From Myxococcales bacterium (GTDB lineage Bacteria > Myxococcota > Polyangia > Fen-1088), in the NCBI GenBank assembly GCA_003157315.1, contig PMJE01000352.1:1-7055 (forward strand): a stretch of 7,055 bases of DNA, in the 5' to 3' direction. Both the position numbers and the translations under genes were made by a program. Below are positions 1-6,267 of this stretch, one piece after another (the first letter of the stretch is position 1; every line of letters begins with the position of its first letter). The notes beneath the pieces were generated by a model, which saw only the letters and a program-made list of their open reading frames with translations, searched no databases and was not told the DNA's origin.

Positions 1-1
1 C

Positions 2-544
2 GAGGAAGGCATCGACGGCCTGGTTCACGTCTCGGATCTTTCTTGGACCCAGCGGGTGAAGCATCCCTCTGAACTTTACCAGAAGGGTGACGAGGTTGAG
101 GCGGTCGTGCTCAACATCGAGTTTGACGGCGAGAAGCCCAAGGTCTCGCTCGGCATCAAGCAGCTCGTGCCCGACCCGTGGGATCGGATTCCCTACGACT
201 ATCCGGCGGGCAAGATTGTCGAGTGCAAGATCATCAAGGTGCTCGACTTCGGCGCCTTCGTCGAAATCGAGAGGGGCGTGGAGGGCCTCATCCACGTGTC
301 CGAGTTCTCCGACGAACGGGTGGAGGATCCCAAGCAGTTCGTCAAGCCCGGCCAGACGCTGAAAGCCGAGATCATCTCGGTGGACAGCGCCGAACGAAAG
401 ATTGGCCTCTCGTTCCGCGGGGCTGCGCGCGCCGAAGAAGTGGCCGACGCCCAGGGCTTCAGCGCCGGTGTTCCCACCGCCACTCTCGGCGATGTGATGC
501 GCGACAAGCTCGCAGCACTGACGCCCAAAAAGCCGGCGGAGTAG
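2..544 (+). CDS. rpsA: 30S ribosomal protein S1, C-terminal part (5' end outside window)
   Basis: This is the last 180 codons of an S1-domain protein whose frame is open to the left window edge. S1 binds mRNA through repeated OB-fold domains and helps place it on the 30S subunit. Two S1 domains are visible. The first is cut (GLVHVSDLSW at visible residues 6-15, ending near SLGIKQL at 49-55). The second is complete at about residues 69-140, with DFGAFVEI, GVEGLIHVSE and the closing strand KIGLSF. A tail of about 40 residues follows, containing ATLGDVMRDKL and a basic end. A tail of this TLGD type is, from memory, common in S1 of deltaproteobacteria and relatives. The gene converges on the minus-strand hydrolase with 9 bases between the stop codons, and no terminator hairpin is evident in that gap. 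Another multi-S1-domain RNA-binding protein is possible because the N-terminal domains are not visible. Confidence 0.87.
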   Translation, partial: EEGIDGLVHVSDLSWTQRVKHPSELYQKGDEVEAVVLNIEFDGEKPKVSLGIKQLVPDPWDRIPYDYPAGKIVECKIIKVLDFGAFVEIERGVEGLIHVSEFSDERVEDPKQFVKPGQTLKAEIISVDSAERKIGLSFRGAARAEEVADAQGFSAGVPTATLGDVMRDKLAALTPKKPAE

Positions 545-553
545 ACGCGGTCA

Positions 554-1432
554 TCAAACCAGCGCGGCCGAGGGCGCCGAAGCGGCGTGCGGCATCAACA
601 ACCAGTCCGCTATATCGCTGACGACCTGCTCGCGTTCCGGTTCGAGAAACAGCTCGTGATAGAGCGCTGGGTAGCGCCGAACTTCGGTCAGGCTCCCCGC
701 TTTCTGCGCAAAGGCCAGCGTCGCCTCGCTCGACACGATGCGATCCTGGCCCGCGACCAGCAGCAGGGTGGGCACCTGCAACTGGGTGCCCATGGCGCGC
801 ACGGCAGCCTGGGTTTGCAGAACGCTCGCGAGCCAGCCCGCGGTGGCCACGTGATGGACAAGCGGATCGCGAAAGAAGTTGGCGACCACTTCCGGACTGC
901 GCGATACATCCTCGGCCTTGATGCCGTTGCTCATGGTCAGGGTCGGCTTCAGGCGGGCAAACACCTCGGCTGCCGCGCGCTTGGGCATGGACACCTTCAT
1001 CTTCAACTCCAGCCAGGGCGCGACGACGACCAACTGGTCGGCCTGAGGTTGGCTTTGCCGTCGCAGCACGTGGTGAAGAGCGATCAGGCCACCCAGGCTG
1101 TGGCCCATCAGCGCCCATGGCACCCCTGGCACTAGCTCGCGCGCCCGGCGCACGACCAGGCTCAAGTCCGCGTGATAATCGTCGAAGTGGTCGACGTGCC
1201 CGCGGCGCCCTTGCGAACGGCCATGTCCGCGACAGTCGAACTGAGTCACCGCGATCCCGCGGGCGAGCAGAGCCCCGGCCACATGGCGATAGAGTCCACA
1301 ATAGGCGCCGAACCCGTGCACCGCTACCAAGACCAGCCGGGCAGGTTTGCTGGGGCGGAAGTGCTCGACGTGAAGTACGACTTCCCCCGCAAGCAGGGTC
1401 TCGATCTGGGTGGGCTCACATTTGGCGTTCAT
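554..1432 (-). CDS. Alpha/beta hydrolase, monoacylglycerol lipase / lysophospholipase-like (serine aminopeptidase S33 type)
   Basis: A complete 292-residue protein, within the usual range for the Hydrolase_4 family that cleaves fatty-acyl esters of glycerol or lysophospholipids. Numbering from the chosen start, the oxyanion-hole motif HGFG is at 39-42, DCRGHGRS at 66-73, GHVDHFDDY follows, and the nucleophile elbow GHSLGG places the catalytic Ser at 112. The likely acid is Asp230 (VAGQDRIV) and the catalytic His is 259 (ALYHELFLEP). The cap lies between about residues 138 and 215. No signal peptide is seen, so it is probably cytoplasmic or peripheral. An in-frame ATG exists 66 bases upstream at 1498, but it would overlap the queE start and add 22 residues unlike the family. 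The ATG at 1432 has a GGAG just upstream (spacing only 3 bases) and begins close to the usual N-terminus. The Ala-rich tail after residue 280 is probably unstructured. The fold is certain; the substrate is inferred. Confidence 0.88.
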   Translation of the reverse strand: MNAKCEPTQIETLLAGEVVLHVEHFRPSKPARLVLVAVHGFGAYCGLYRHVAGALLARGIAVTQFDCRGHGRSQGRRGHVDHFDDYHADLSLVVRRARELVPGVPWALMGHSLGGLIALHHVLRRQSQPQADQLVVVAPWLELKMKVSMPKRAAAEVFARLKPTLTMSNGIKAEDVSRSPEVVANFFRDPLVHHVATAGWLASVLQTQAAVRAMGTQLQVPTLLLVAGQDRIVSSEATLAFAQKAGSLTEVRRYPALYHELFLEPEREQVVSDIADWLLMPHAASAPSAALV

Positions 1433-1490
1433 GGGCTCCGGATACCATAGACGTGACGTCCGCCACGGGCCATAGTGCGCTCCGTTCCCG
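1433..1490. promoter_or_regulatory. Divergent spacer between the hydrolase and queE, with a small inverted repeat
   Basis: These 58 bases must hold, or overlap, the 5' signals of two divergent genes. I see no convincing -35/-10 pair on either strand. An inverted repeat GACGT-G-ACGTC (1450-1460) sits near the middle, nearer the hydrolase start, and could be an operator half-site pair. Arms of five bases can arise by chance in a spacer of this size, so this is only a candidate. No Shine-Dalgarno sequence is visible before queE. Confidence 0.25.
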
Positions 1491-2126
1491 ATGCGCATTA
1501 CGGAGATCTACGCCAGTATCCAAGGCGAAACCCAGTATGCAGGCCTCCCCTGCACCCTGGTGCGAACCACCGGCTGTGACCTGCGCTGCTCGTATTGCGA
1601 CACGAGCTACGCTTTTGCGGGCGGAAGAGAGATGAGCATCGACGACATCGTGTCGGAGGTTCGCCGGCTAGGCCTGCCCTGGGTGACTCTCACCGGTGGA
1701 GAGCCGATGTTGCAGGCTGAAATTATATCTTTGGCCGAGCGGCTGGTTCGCGAGGGGTTCCGAGTCGCGCTCGAAACCTCTGGGACTCATCCTGTGGACC
1801 ATTTGTCGCCTGCAGTCATACGCATCGTGGATATCAAGACGCCCGGGTCCGGGGAAGTTGCGCGAAACTTCTGGGACGTCCTGCACGGCTTGCGGCCGCA
1901 GGATGCGATCAAGTTCGTGCTATGCGACGAGGCCGACTACCTCTGGTCAGCCGAGGTGGTGCGCAGCCGCGGTCTTTCAGGACGGGCTGAGATTCTCTTC
2001 TCGCCCGCCGCGGGGAAGCTTGAGCCTCGCGACCTGGCGGCGTGGATCCTGCGCGACCGCTTACCGGTGCGTCTCAACCTGCAAATCCACAAATACCTAT
2101 GGGGCGCCGAGACGCGCGGCGTATAG
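1491..2126 (+). CDS. queE: 7-carboxy-7-deazaguanine synthase (radical SAM)
   Basis: A complete 211-residue protein, typical of QueE, which converts 6-carboxy-5,6,7,8-tetrahydropterin to 7-carboxy-7-deazaguanine, the third step towards preQ0 and queuosine (or archaeosine and 7-deazaguanine DNA marks). The N-terminus MRITEIYASIQGE is the family signature (QGE at 11-13). The iron-sulfur cluster motif CxxxCxxC is at Cys29, Cys33 and Cys36. The SAM-binding GGEP-type motif TGGEP is at 68-72, ETSG at 95-98 and DIKTPGSGE at 114-122. The C-terminal QIHKYLWG (198-205) is also characteristic. All expected cofactor-binding residues are present. The ATG at 1491 fits the conserved N-terminus, although it has no recognisable ribosome binding site. 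No queC, queD, queF or tgt lies in the window, so the rest of the pathway must be elsewhere. The gene stands alone, with a new promoter starting 60 bases past its stop. Confidence 0.95.
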   Translation: MRITEIYASIQGETQYAGLPCTLVRTTGCDLRCSYCDTSYAFAGGREMSIDDIVSEVRRLGLPWVTLTGGEPMLQAEIISLAERLVREGFRVALETSGTHPVDHLSPAVIRIVDIKTPGSGEVARNFWDVLHGLRPQDAIKFVLCDEADYLWSAEVVRSRGLSGRAEILFSPAAGKLEPRDLAAWILRDRLPVRLNLQIHKYLWGAETRGV

Positions 2127-2186
2127 GGGACACATGTTAGTCACCGCCCCACCCGTCGAAGGCGCAGCAGGGCTGTAATTTTCGCA

Positions 2187-2216
2187 TTGACAGTAGATCC
2201 CGTGCCCTGCTAGCGT
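2187..2216 (+). promoter_or_regulatory. Sigma70-type promoter of the tgl-like / HTH / recO / glyQS unit
   Basis: A perfect -35 hexamer TTGACA (2187-2192) is followed after 18 bases by TAGCGT (2211-2216). TGC directly before it forms an extended -10 of the type TGNTAGCNT. Transcription would begin near 2223, about 30 bases before the TTG start of the lipoprotein. The remainder of the 126-base gap after queE (2127-2186) shows no gene and no clear terminator. Confidence 0.75.
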
Positions 2217-2252
2217 CCGGCCGCGCCAGGTAAGCTAACCTAGCGAGAACCT

Positions 2253-3122
2253 TTGGGAAAGACGAACAACCTTGCCGCCGGCTCGAAAGGATTCCTGATC
2301 ACAATGGGGACGTGTCTTGCATTGCTGATCAGCTCTGGGTGCGCCTCGCAACCCAAGCGAGATCCTGAACAGTCGCAGATTAGGTACCAACTCGCGGTTG
2401 GCTACTCTCACAATGAGCGTGTGGAAGCTGCCGTCGAGGAACTGCAGAAGGCAGTGGAGGCCGACCCGGAAAACGCCGATGCTTATGACCTGCTCGGACT
2501 CATCGCTCTCCGGCAGGGGCACGACTACGTAACCCAACTTGAAGGCAAGTCCTGTCTCAAGGGCAGAGACGCCGAACTAGTTCGCACTGAGGCTCAAGCG
2601 AAATTCAAGGAAGCCGCCAAACACCTGCACAAGGCGGTGGAGTTGCGGCCCCAGTTTCCCGAAGCATGGAACAACCTCTCGGTGGCCGAGCTCCAGCTGC
2701 AGTCGTGGGATGCGGCCATCGAGGCGGCCCGGAATGCCCTCAAGGATCCTTCCTACGCGATACCCGAGTTCGCGCGCGCGAACCTGGGGTGGGCCTACTA
2801 CCAGAAGAAGGACATCCAGAGCGCGTGGAAGGAGCTGCACGAGGCAGTGAGCCGCTCACCTGGTTTCTGCGTGGGGCGCTACCGGCTAGCCAAGGTCTAC
2901 CAGGAACGTGGCGATATCGATCAGGCGGCGGATGTGCTTGCTCCCTTGCTCGCTGACGTGAAGCGATGTCCAATTCAGGAGGCGCAGCTTTTGGGCGGGT
3001 TGCTCAACGAACGCAAGCGTGAGATTGCGTCGGCACGGGAGCTTTTCCAGCATTGCGTCGACATGGATCCGCGCAGTTGTGTCGCGGATGAGTGTCGGCG
3101 CTACGCACAGTTGATCCAGTGA
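2253..3122 (+). CDS. tgl: Tgl/PilF-like TPR lipoprotein, probable type IV pilus secretin pilotin
   Basis: A 289-residue lipoprotein. The N-terminus has basic residues, a hydrophobic stretch (about 14-28) and a lipobox-like end LISSGC, making Cys30 the likely lipidated residue. Residue +2 is Ala, which favours the outer membrane. The mature protein is TPR repeats: about 41-74, a partly interrupted helix pair around 75-135 with an extra segment near 89-115, then about 136-169, 171-204, 205-238 and 240-275. Mature cysteines other than Cys30 are at 101, 206, 239, 268, 276 and 281; the C-terminal pattern with CRR resembles what I remember of Myxococcus Tgl. Tgl/PilF/PilW proteins help the PilQ secretin multimerise in the outer membrane. 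The TTG start is the only in-frame start giving a charged signal-peptide n-region: a stop lies at 2241-2243, and the next ATG (2304) would leave only 12 residues before the lipobox Cys. A weak GAG at 2245-2247 precedes it. First gene of the likely operon. TPR lipoprotein is secure; the Tgl role is inferred. Confidence 0.75.
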   Translation: MGKTNNLAAGSKGFLITMGTCLALLISSGCASQPKRDPEQSQIRYQLAVGYSHNERVEAAVEELQKAVEADPENADAYDLLGLIALRQGHDYVTQLEGKSCLKGRDAELVRTEAQAKFKEAAKHLHKAVELRPQFPEAWNNLSVAELQLQSWDAAIEAARNALKDPSYAIPEFARANLGWAYYQKKDIQSAWKELHEAVSRSPGFCVGRYRLAKVYQERGDIDQAADVLAPLLADVKRCPIQEAQLLGGLLNERKREIASARELFQHCVDMDPRSCVADECRRYAQLIQ

Positions 3123-3125
3123 AAC

Positions 3126-3131
3126 AAGAGG
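3126..3131 (+). promoter_or_regulatory. Ribosome binding site of the HTH-TM gene
   Basis: AAGAGG lies in the 19-base gap after the lipoprotein gene, 10 bases before the ATG at 3142. It is the clearest Shine-Dalgarno-like sequence in the operon and supports that ATG as the start. Confidence 0.55.
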
Positions 3132-3141
3132 TTCTTGGCGA

Positions 3142-3642
3142 ATGGAAACAGCAAACTTCGGCACGGTGCTGCGGGAAGCTCGCGAAAGACGCCAGGTATC
3201 GCTGGCCGACGTCGCCCGGCAGACCAAGGTCTCGGTCACGGCGCTGCAACTTCTCGAGGCGGGGAAGTTCGCGGATTTGCCCCACGAAACCTTTGTCCGT
3301 GGGTTCATCCGTTCGTATGCCCGAACCGTTGGCATATCCCATGTTGAGCCGCTGAGCCTTTTTGACGAAGCTGTGGCGGCGCGCCGCAACGCCGAGACCC
3401 CTCTCGGGCGCTCACTCGCCCCGCGCACCCAGACTCTGCCAGCGGTTCCTCTGCCCGAAGCCAGCGGTGACGACGACGCGCAAGCACCGAGGCATGGAAT
3501 TGGTTTGGCGGTTTTCGTGATCATCGTTTTGCTCATTGCGACCATCACTCTCTCTCTGTTCCTGCGCCAGCAGCCGCAGTCAGGTGAAGGTCTTAGCCTC
3601 ATCGAATCAGCTGACGCTCCCCAATTGATCGCCAGGCTCTGA
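3142..3642 (+). CDS. Short RodZ-like helix-turn-helix protein with one transmembrane segment
   Basis: A 166-residue protein. Residues about 6-67 match the RodZ/HTH_25 cytoplasmic domain: FGTVLREARERR, then SLADVARQTKVS, LQLLEAGKFADLP and FVRGFIRSYARTVGI. In RodZ this domain contacts MreB and supports the elongation machinery. A linker rich in Pro, Ala and acidic residues (about 80-118) leads to a strong hydrophobic segment at about 119-141 ending before Arg142, giving an N-in, C-out topology. Only about 25 residues follow on the far side, so the C-terminal beta domain (DUF4115) of full-length RodZ is absent. The frame ends cleanly at TGA with recO 28 bases on, so this is probably a naturally short form, not an assembly error. 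Neighbours are the pilotin-like gene (19 bases upstream) and recO. RodZ-family membership of the HTH is confident; a cell-shape or polarity role is inference. Confidence 0.82.
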   Translation: METANFGTVLREARERRQVSLADVARQTKVSVTALQLLEAGKFADLPHETFVRGFIRSYARTVGISHVEPLSLFDEAVAARRNAETPLGRSLAPRTQTLPAVPLPEASGDDDAQAPRHGIGLAVFVIIVLLIATITLSLFLRQQPQSGEGLSLIESADAPQLIARL

Positions 3643-3670
3643 CGGCCGGTGGGCGTGGTAGCCTGAGCCT

Positions 3671-4426
3671 GTGGCCACCAGGTTCGCGACCAGAGCCATC
3701 GTCCTGCGAACCGTAGCCTACGGCGAGTCGGACCGGGTTGTGACCCTGCTGGGGCCAGCCACTGGCCGACTTTCGGCCCTGGCGCGCGGGGCACGCAAGA
3801 GCGTCCGGCGATTCGGCGGAGGTCTGGGCATGGGCGCCGAAGGACAAGCGGCGCTGCGCGAACGGCCGGGAGCCGATTTGCTGCTGCTTGAGGATTTCGA
3901 TGTGCAGGAGGCTCGTCTCGGCCTGGCAGGAGACATGGGCAAGACTGCTCACGCGGCCTATGCCCTGGAATTGTGCGACCGCCTGTGCCCGCCCCGGCAC
4001 GCAGAGCCGGCGGTATTCGACTGGCTGCAAGAGTTTCTGCACCGGCTAGAAGCAGGGCGGGCCAGCGCTGAACGTCTCAGGGTGTTCGAACTTGGGCTGC
4101 TCGACCGGCTGGGCTTCGGCCCGGCGCTTGACCGCTGTGCGGTATGTGGTCGTAGTGATCTCGGCGAAGCAAATACGCGCTGGCACCCTGAGCAAGGCGG
4201 CGTGCTGTGTGCGTCTTGCTCCCAGCGAGGCGACGTCATGACTGCACAGACGCGGCTGGCTCTCATTGGGCTAGCCGGAATGTCGCTTGATGATGCTGAG
4301 GTGGCGACCCTGCACCGGGAAACCAATGCCGGGTGCCGGCGAGCCATCCTCGGGCTGGTGCGCACCCACATCGCAGGGCCTTTGCACTCGCTGGACTTCA
4401 TCGAGAAAATGGGCGGCGATCGGTAG
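3671..4426 (+). CDS. recO: DNA repair protein RecO
   Basis: A complete 251-residue protein of usual length. RecO, with RecR and RecF, loads RecA onto SSB-coated single-stranded DNA in gap repair. The N-terminal OB-fold start is seen as TRAIVLRTVAYGESDRVVT (7-25), followed by GRLSALARGARKS (32-44). The C-terminal helical region carries a zinc-finger pattern CAVC (Cys156, Cys159) and CASC (Cys180, Cys183), as in many bacterial RecO proteins. The end, RRAILGLVRTHIAGPLHSLDF (about 223-243), matches the closing RecO helix. The GTG at 3671 is the first start after an in-frame stop at 3659-3661 and sits right before the conserved N-terminus; no clear ribosome binding site is visible. It follows the HTH-TM gene by 28 bases, so it is probably co-transcribed and possibly translationally linked. 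Confidence 0.93.
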   Translation: MATRFATRAIVLRTVAYGESDRVVTLLGPATGRLSALARGARKSVRRFGGGLGMGAEGQAALRERPGADLLLLEDFDVQEARLGLAGDMGKTAHAAYALELCDRLCPPRHAEPAVFDWLQEFLHRLEAGRASAERLRVFELGLLDRLGFGPALDRCAVCGRSDLGEANTRWHPEQGGVLCASCSQRGDVMTAQTRLALIGLAGMSLDDAEVATLHRETNAGCRRAILGLVRTHIAGPLHSLDFIEKMGGDR

Positions 4427-4438
4427 TTACCTATTTCA

Positions 4439-4465
4439 CACAGAGCCCGCAGAGAACGCTGAGCA
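4439..4465 (+). repeat. Degenerate 9-base tandem repeat in the recO-glyQS gap
   Basis: Three adjacent 9-base units can be read: CACAGAGCC, CGCAGAGAA and CGCTGAGCA, preceded by TTCA. They share a CNCWGAGNN core. Similar strings of the type TTTCACACAGAGGCGCAGAG occur, from memory, as scattered intergenic elements in several environmental phyla and give spurious peptides such as HTEDAED; here one frame reads HTEPAENAEHSE. The copy lies just past the recO stop, in the longest gap of the operon (4427-4529). Its function is unknown. Confidence 0.5.
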
Positions 4466-4529
4466 TTCGGAAAGCCCAGCTACGGTTGGCTGTCGACTGT
4501 CGACGATCTCTCAAGTAGATTCCCGCCCC

Positions 4530-6161
4530 ATGCCAGCGTCATCTCTCGAAACCATCGTCAGTCTCTGCAAGCGCCGTGGATTCGTGTTTCCGTCTTCCTC
4601 GGTGTACGGCGGGCTGGGGAGCACCTGGGACTACGGCCCGTTGGGCGTGGAGCTCAAGAACAACGTGAAGCGAGCCTGGTGGCGTGCCGTCGTGCATGAG
4701 CGCGATGACATGGAGGGGTTGGACGCGGCTATCCTCATGAATCGCTTGGTGTGGAAGTATTCCGGCCATGAGGCCACCTTCTCGGACCCGATGACGGACT
4801 GCCGCGCATGCAAGGCCCGACCACGCGCCGACCACGTTTTCGTGGCACAAAAGGGACGCGACCCGAAGGGCATGGTCGAGATCAACGCCGCCATCGCCGC
4901 CAAAGAACTGGCCTGCCCCAAGTGCGGTTCGAAAGATTTGACCGAGGCGCGGCCCTTCAATCTGATGTTTCGCACCAGCGTCGGGCCGGTAGACACCGGC
5001 GACGACTCTGGACTGGTCTACTTGCGCCCGGAAACCGCACAGGGCATTTTCGTCAACTTCGGCAACGTGCTCGATACCATGCGCCGCAAACTGCCCTTTG
5101 GCATCGCCCAGGTGGGCAAGGCATTTCGCAACGAGATTACGCCGGGCAACTTCACCTTCCGCACGCGCGAGTTCGAGCAGATGGAGATCGAGTACTTCGT
5201 GCGCCCGGGCGAGGACGAGGCGGCGCACGAGATGTGGATCGCCGAGCGCAAGAGATGGTACCTGGATCTGGGCATGCGGGCAGACAACCTGCGCGTGCGC
5301 GAGCAGGAAAAACACGAGCTGGCCCACTATGCCAAGCGCTGCGTGGATCTTGAGTACTTGTTCCCCATGGGTTGGAGCGAGTTGGAAGGCATAGCCAACC
5401 GCACAGACTTCGATCTCAAGGCGCACAGCCGCTCGCCTGGCAACCCCGACGCCGTGGGTGAACTGCACTACTTCGATCAGGAACAGAAGAAGCACTACGT
5501 GCCCTTCGTGATCGAACCGTCAGCGGGAGCGGATCGTGCGACCCTGGCGTTCCTCTGCGATGCCTACGATGATTCGCTGGTCAAGGAGCCACCGGCCGAG
5601 GACACGACCAAGTTGCGCGAGCTGGTTGAAAGTTTTGCCCGTTCGGTGGCGCGGCGCGAGGGCATGGATGCTGACGTAAAGCAGCGGCTGCAGGCCGCTG
5701 CTGAGGCGATTGCCGCAGGATTGCCGGCCACCCTACCGAGGCTCATCGGCTTGATGGATGACGCGGACGCCAGCAAGATCGAGGTCATGAAGAAGGTTCG
5801 CGGGGTAGGGGAGAAGATCGCCGAGGAACACACGCGCACCGTGCTTCACCTTCATCCACGGTTGGCGCCTCTTACCGTTGCCGTGTTCCCGCTCAAGCGC
5901 AACGAGCCCCGGCTGGTCGAATTGGCCCGCAGCATCAAGCGCGACCTGCAGCGGACTGGCCTGCGCGCCGTGTACGACGACACCGGGGCGATCGGCAAGC
6001 TGTATCGGCGCCAGGATGAGATCGGAACGCCATGGTGCATTACAGTCGACTTCCAAAGCCTGGAAGACCAGACCGTGACCGTCCGCGACCGGGACAGCAT
6101 GCAGCAGGAGAGGGCACCGCTTGGCGAGATCGGCCCGACTCTCCTGGCGCGGCTCCGTTGA
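4530..6161 (+). CDS. glyQS: Glycyl-tRNA synthetase, single-chain (alpha2, eukaryote-like) type
   Basis: A 543-residue class II aminoacyl-tRNA synthetase that charges tRNA-Gly with glycine. Seen in order: the N-terminal [18 protein letters not shown] and [12 protein letters not shown]; a zinc site CRAC (Cys91, Cys94) and CPKC (Cys130, Cys133); [14 protein letters not shown] (164-177); motif 2 [10 protein letters not shown] to [14 protein letters not shown] (199-223); [16 protein letters not shown] (281-296); motif 3 IEPSAGADR (328-336). The C-terminal anticodon-binding domain starts at about 437 with [18 protein letters not shown] and includes [20 protein letters not shown]. The length exceeds the usual 460-510 because about 70 extra residues (roughly 352-433) separate motif 3 from the anticodon domain. 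The frame is open further upstream into recO, but that part is non-homologous and out of frame with recO; the ATG at 4530 precedes the conserved start. No strong ribosome binding site is seen. It is the last gene before a terminator. Confidence 0.95.
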   Translation: MPASSLETIVSLCKRRGFVFPSSSVYGGLGSTWDYGPLGVELKNNVKRAWWRAVVHERDDMEGLDAAILMNRLVWKYSGHEATFSDPMTDCRACKARPRADHVFVAQKGRDPKGMVEINAAIAAKELACPKCGSKDLTEARPFNLMFRTSVGPVDTGDDSGLVYLRPETAQGIFVNFGNVLDTMRRKLPFGIAQVGKAFRNEITPGNFTFRTREFEQMEIEYFVRPGEDEAAHEMWIAERKRWYLDLGMRADNLRVREQEKHELAHYAKRCVDLEYLFPMGWSELEGIANRTDFDLKAHSRSPGNPDAVGELHYFDQEQKKHYVPFVIEPSAGADRATLAFLCDAYDDSLVKEPPAEDTTKLRELVESFARSVARREGMDADVKQRLQAAAEAIAAGLPATLPRLIGLMDDADASKIEVMKKVRGVGEKIAEEHTRTVLHLHPRLAPLTVAVFPLKRNEPRLVELARSIKRDLQRTGLRAVYDDTGAIGKLYRRQDEIGTPWCITVDFQSLEDQTVTVRDRDSMQQERAPLGEIGPTLLARLR

Positions 6162-6178
6162 CGCAGGGTTTGCTTCCG

Positions 6179-6201
6179 GTCCCGCCCTTTGCGGGGCTTT
6201 T
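6179..6201 (+). terminator. Intrinsic terminator after glyQS
   Basis: A 7-base-pair stem (6179-6185 with 6191-6197, one T-G pair) with a 5-base CCTTT loop is followed at once by TTTT (6198-6201). It starts 17 bases after the glyQS stop and fits a Rho-independent terminator ending the transcription unit that begins near 2223. Confidence 0.8.
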
Positions 6202-6226
6202 AATCGTCGGCGCTCCCTGATAGAAA
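6198..6226 (+). promoter_or_regulatory. Possible ppdK promoter
   Basis: TAGAAA (6221-6226) preceded by TGA (6218-6220) resembles an extended -10. The best -35 at a 17-base distance is only TTTTAA (6198-6203), overlapping the terminator T-run. ppdK needs its own promoter after the terminator, and this is the best candidate, but the -35 match is weak. Confidence 0.35.
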
Positions 6227-6236
6227 CGGCGCCGTT
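6225..6236. promoter_or_regulatory. Perfect 12-base palindrome in the ppdK leader
   Basis: AACGGCGCCGTT is an exact inverted repeat with no loop. It begins at the end of the candidate -10 and would cover the transcription start, 31 bases before the ppdK ATG. This position suits a repressor operator; with no loop it is unlikely to act as an RNA hairpin. The regulator is unknown and binding is inferred. Confidence 0.4.
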
Positions 6237-6267
6237 CACATCCACCCGAACCCCCAGAAACAAGACC

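Noticed and set aside
459..1301. Minus-strand 280-codon open frame overlapping the hydrolase
   Set aside because: Arg/Ala/Gly-rich shadow of the hydrolase in another frame, with no motif.
1172..1450. Plus-strand open frame of 92 codons opposite the hydrolase N-terminus
   Set aside because: Antisense to conserved hydrolase motifs, with no ribosome binding site and no recognised domain.
1433..1498. Upstream ATG at 1498 as start of the hydrolase
   Set aside because: It would overlap the queE start codon and add 22 residues unlike the family; the ATG at 1432 has GGAG just upstream.
2886..3794. Minus-strand 302-codon open frame opposite the lipoprotein, HTH-TM gene and recO start
   Set aside because: It spans the antisense of three real genes and has no recognisable domain.
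4491..4504. Tandem TGTCGAC TGTCGAC in the recO-glyQS gap
   Set aside because: Only two 7-base copies with a common restriction-like hexamer; no further structure or promoter context supports a function.
4287..4529. In-frame upstream extension of glyQS starting inside recO
   Set aside because: The extra 81 residues overlap recO in a different frame, run through the 9-base repeat and have no similarity to GlyRS; the ATG at 4530 fits the family start.
4427..4529. Possible T-box or glycine riboswitch ahead of glyQS
   Set aside because: The gap is too short and lacks a T-box core sequence, an aptamer-like set of paired stems or a terminator hairpin.
4539..5495. Long open frame on the minus strand (318 codons) opposite glyQS
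   Set aside because: Fully antisense to a gene with all GlyRS motifs; its translation is low-complexity His/Ala/Leu-rich with no family match I recognise. Typical of GC-rich antisense frames.
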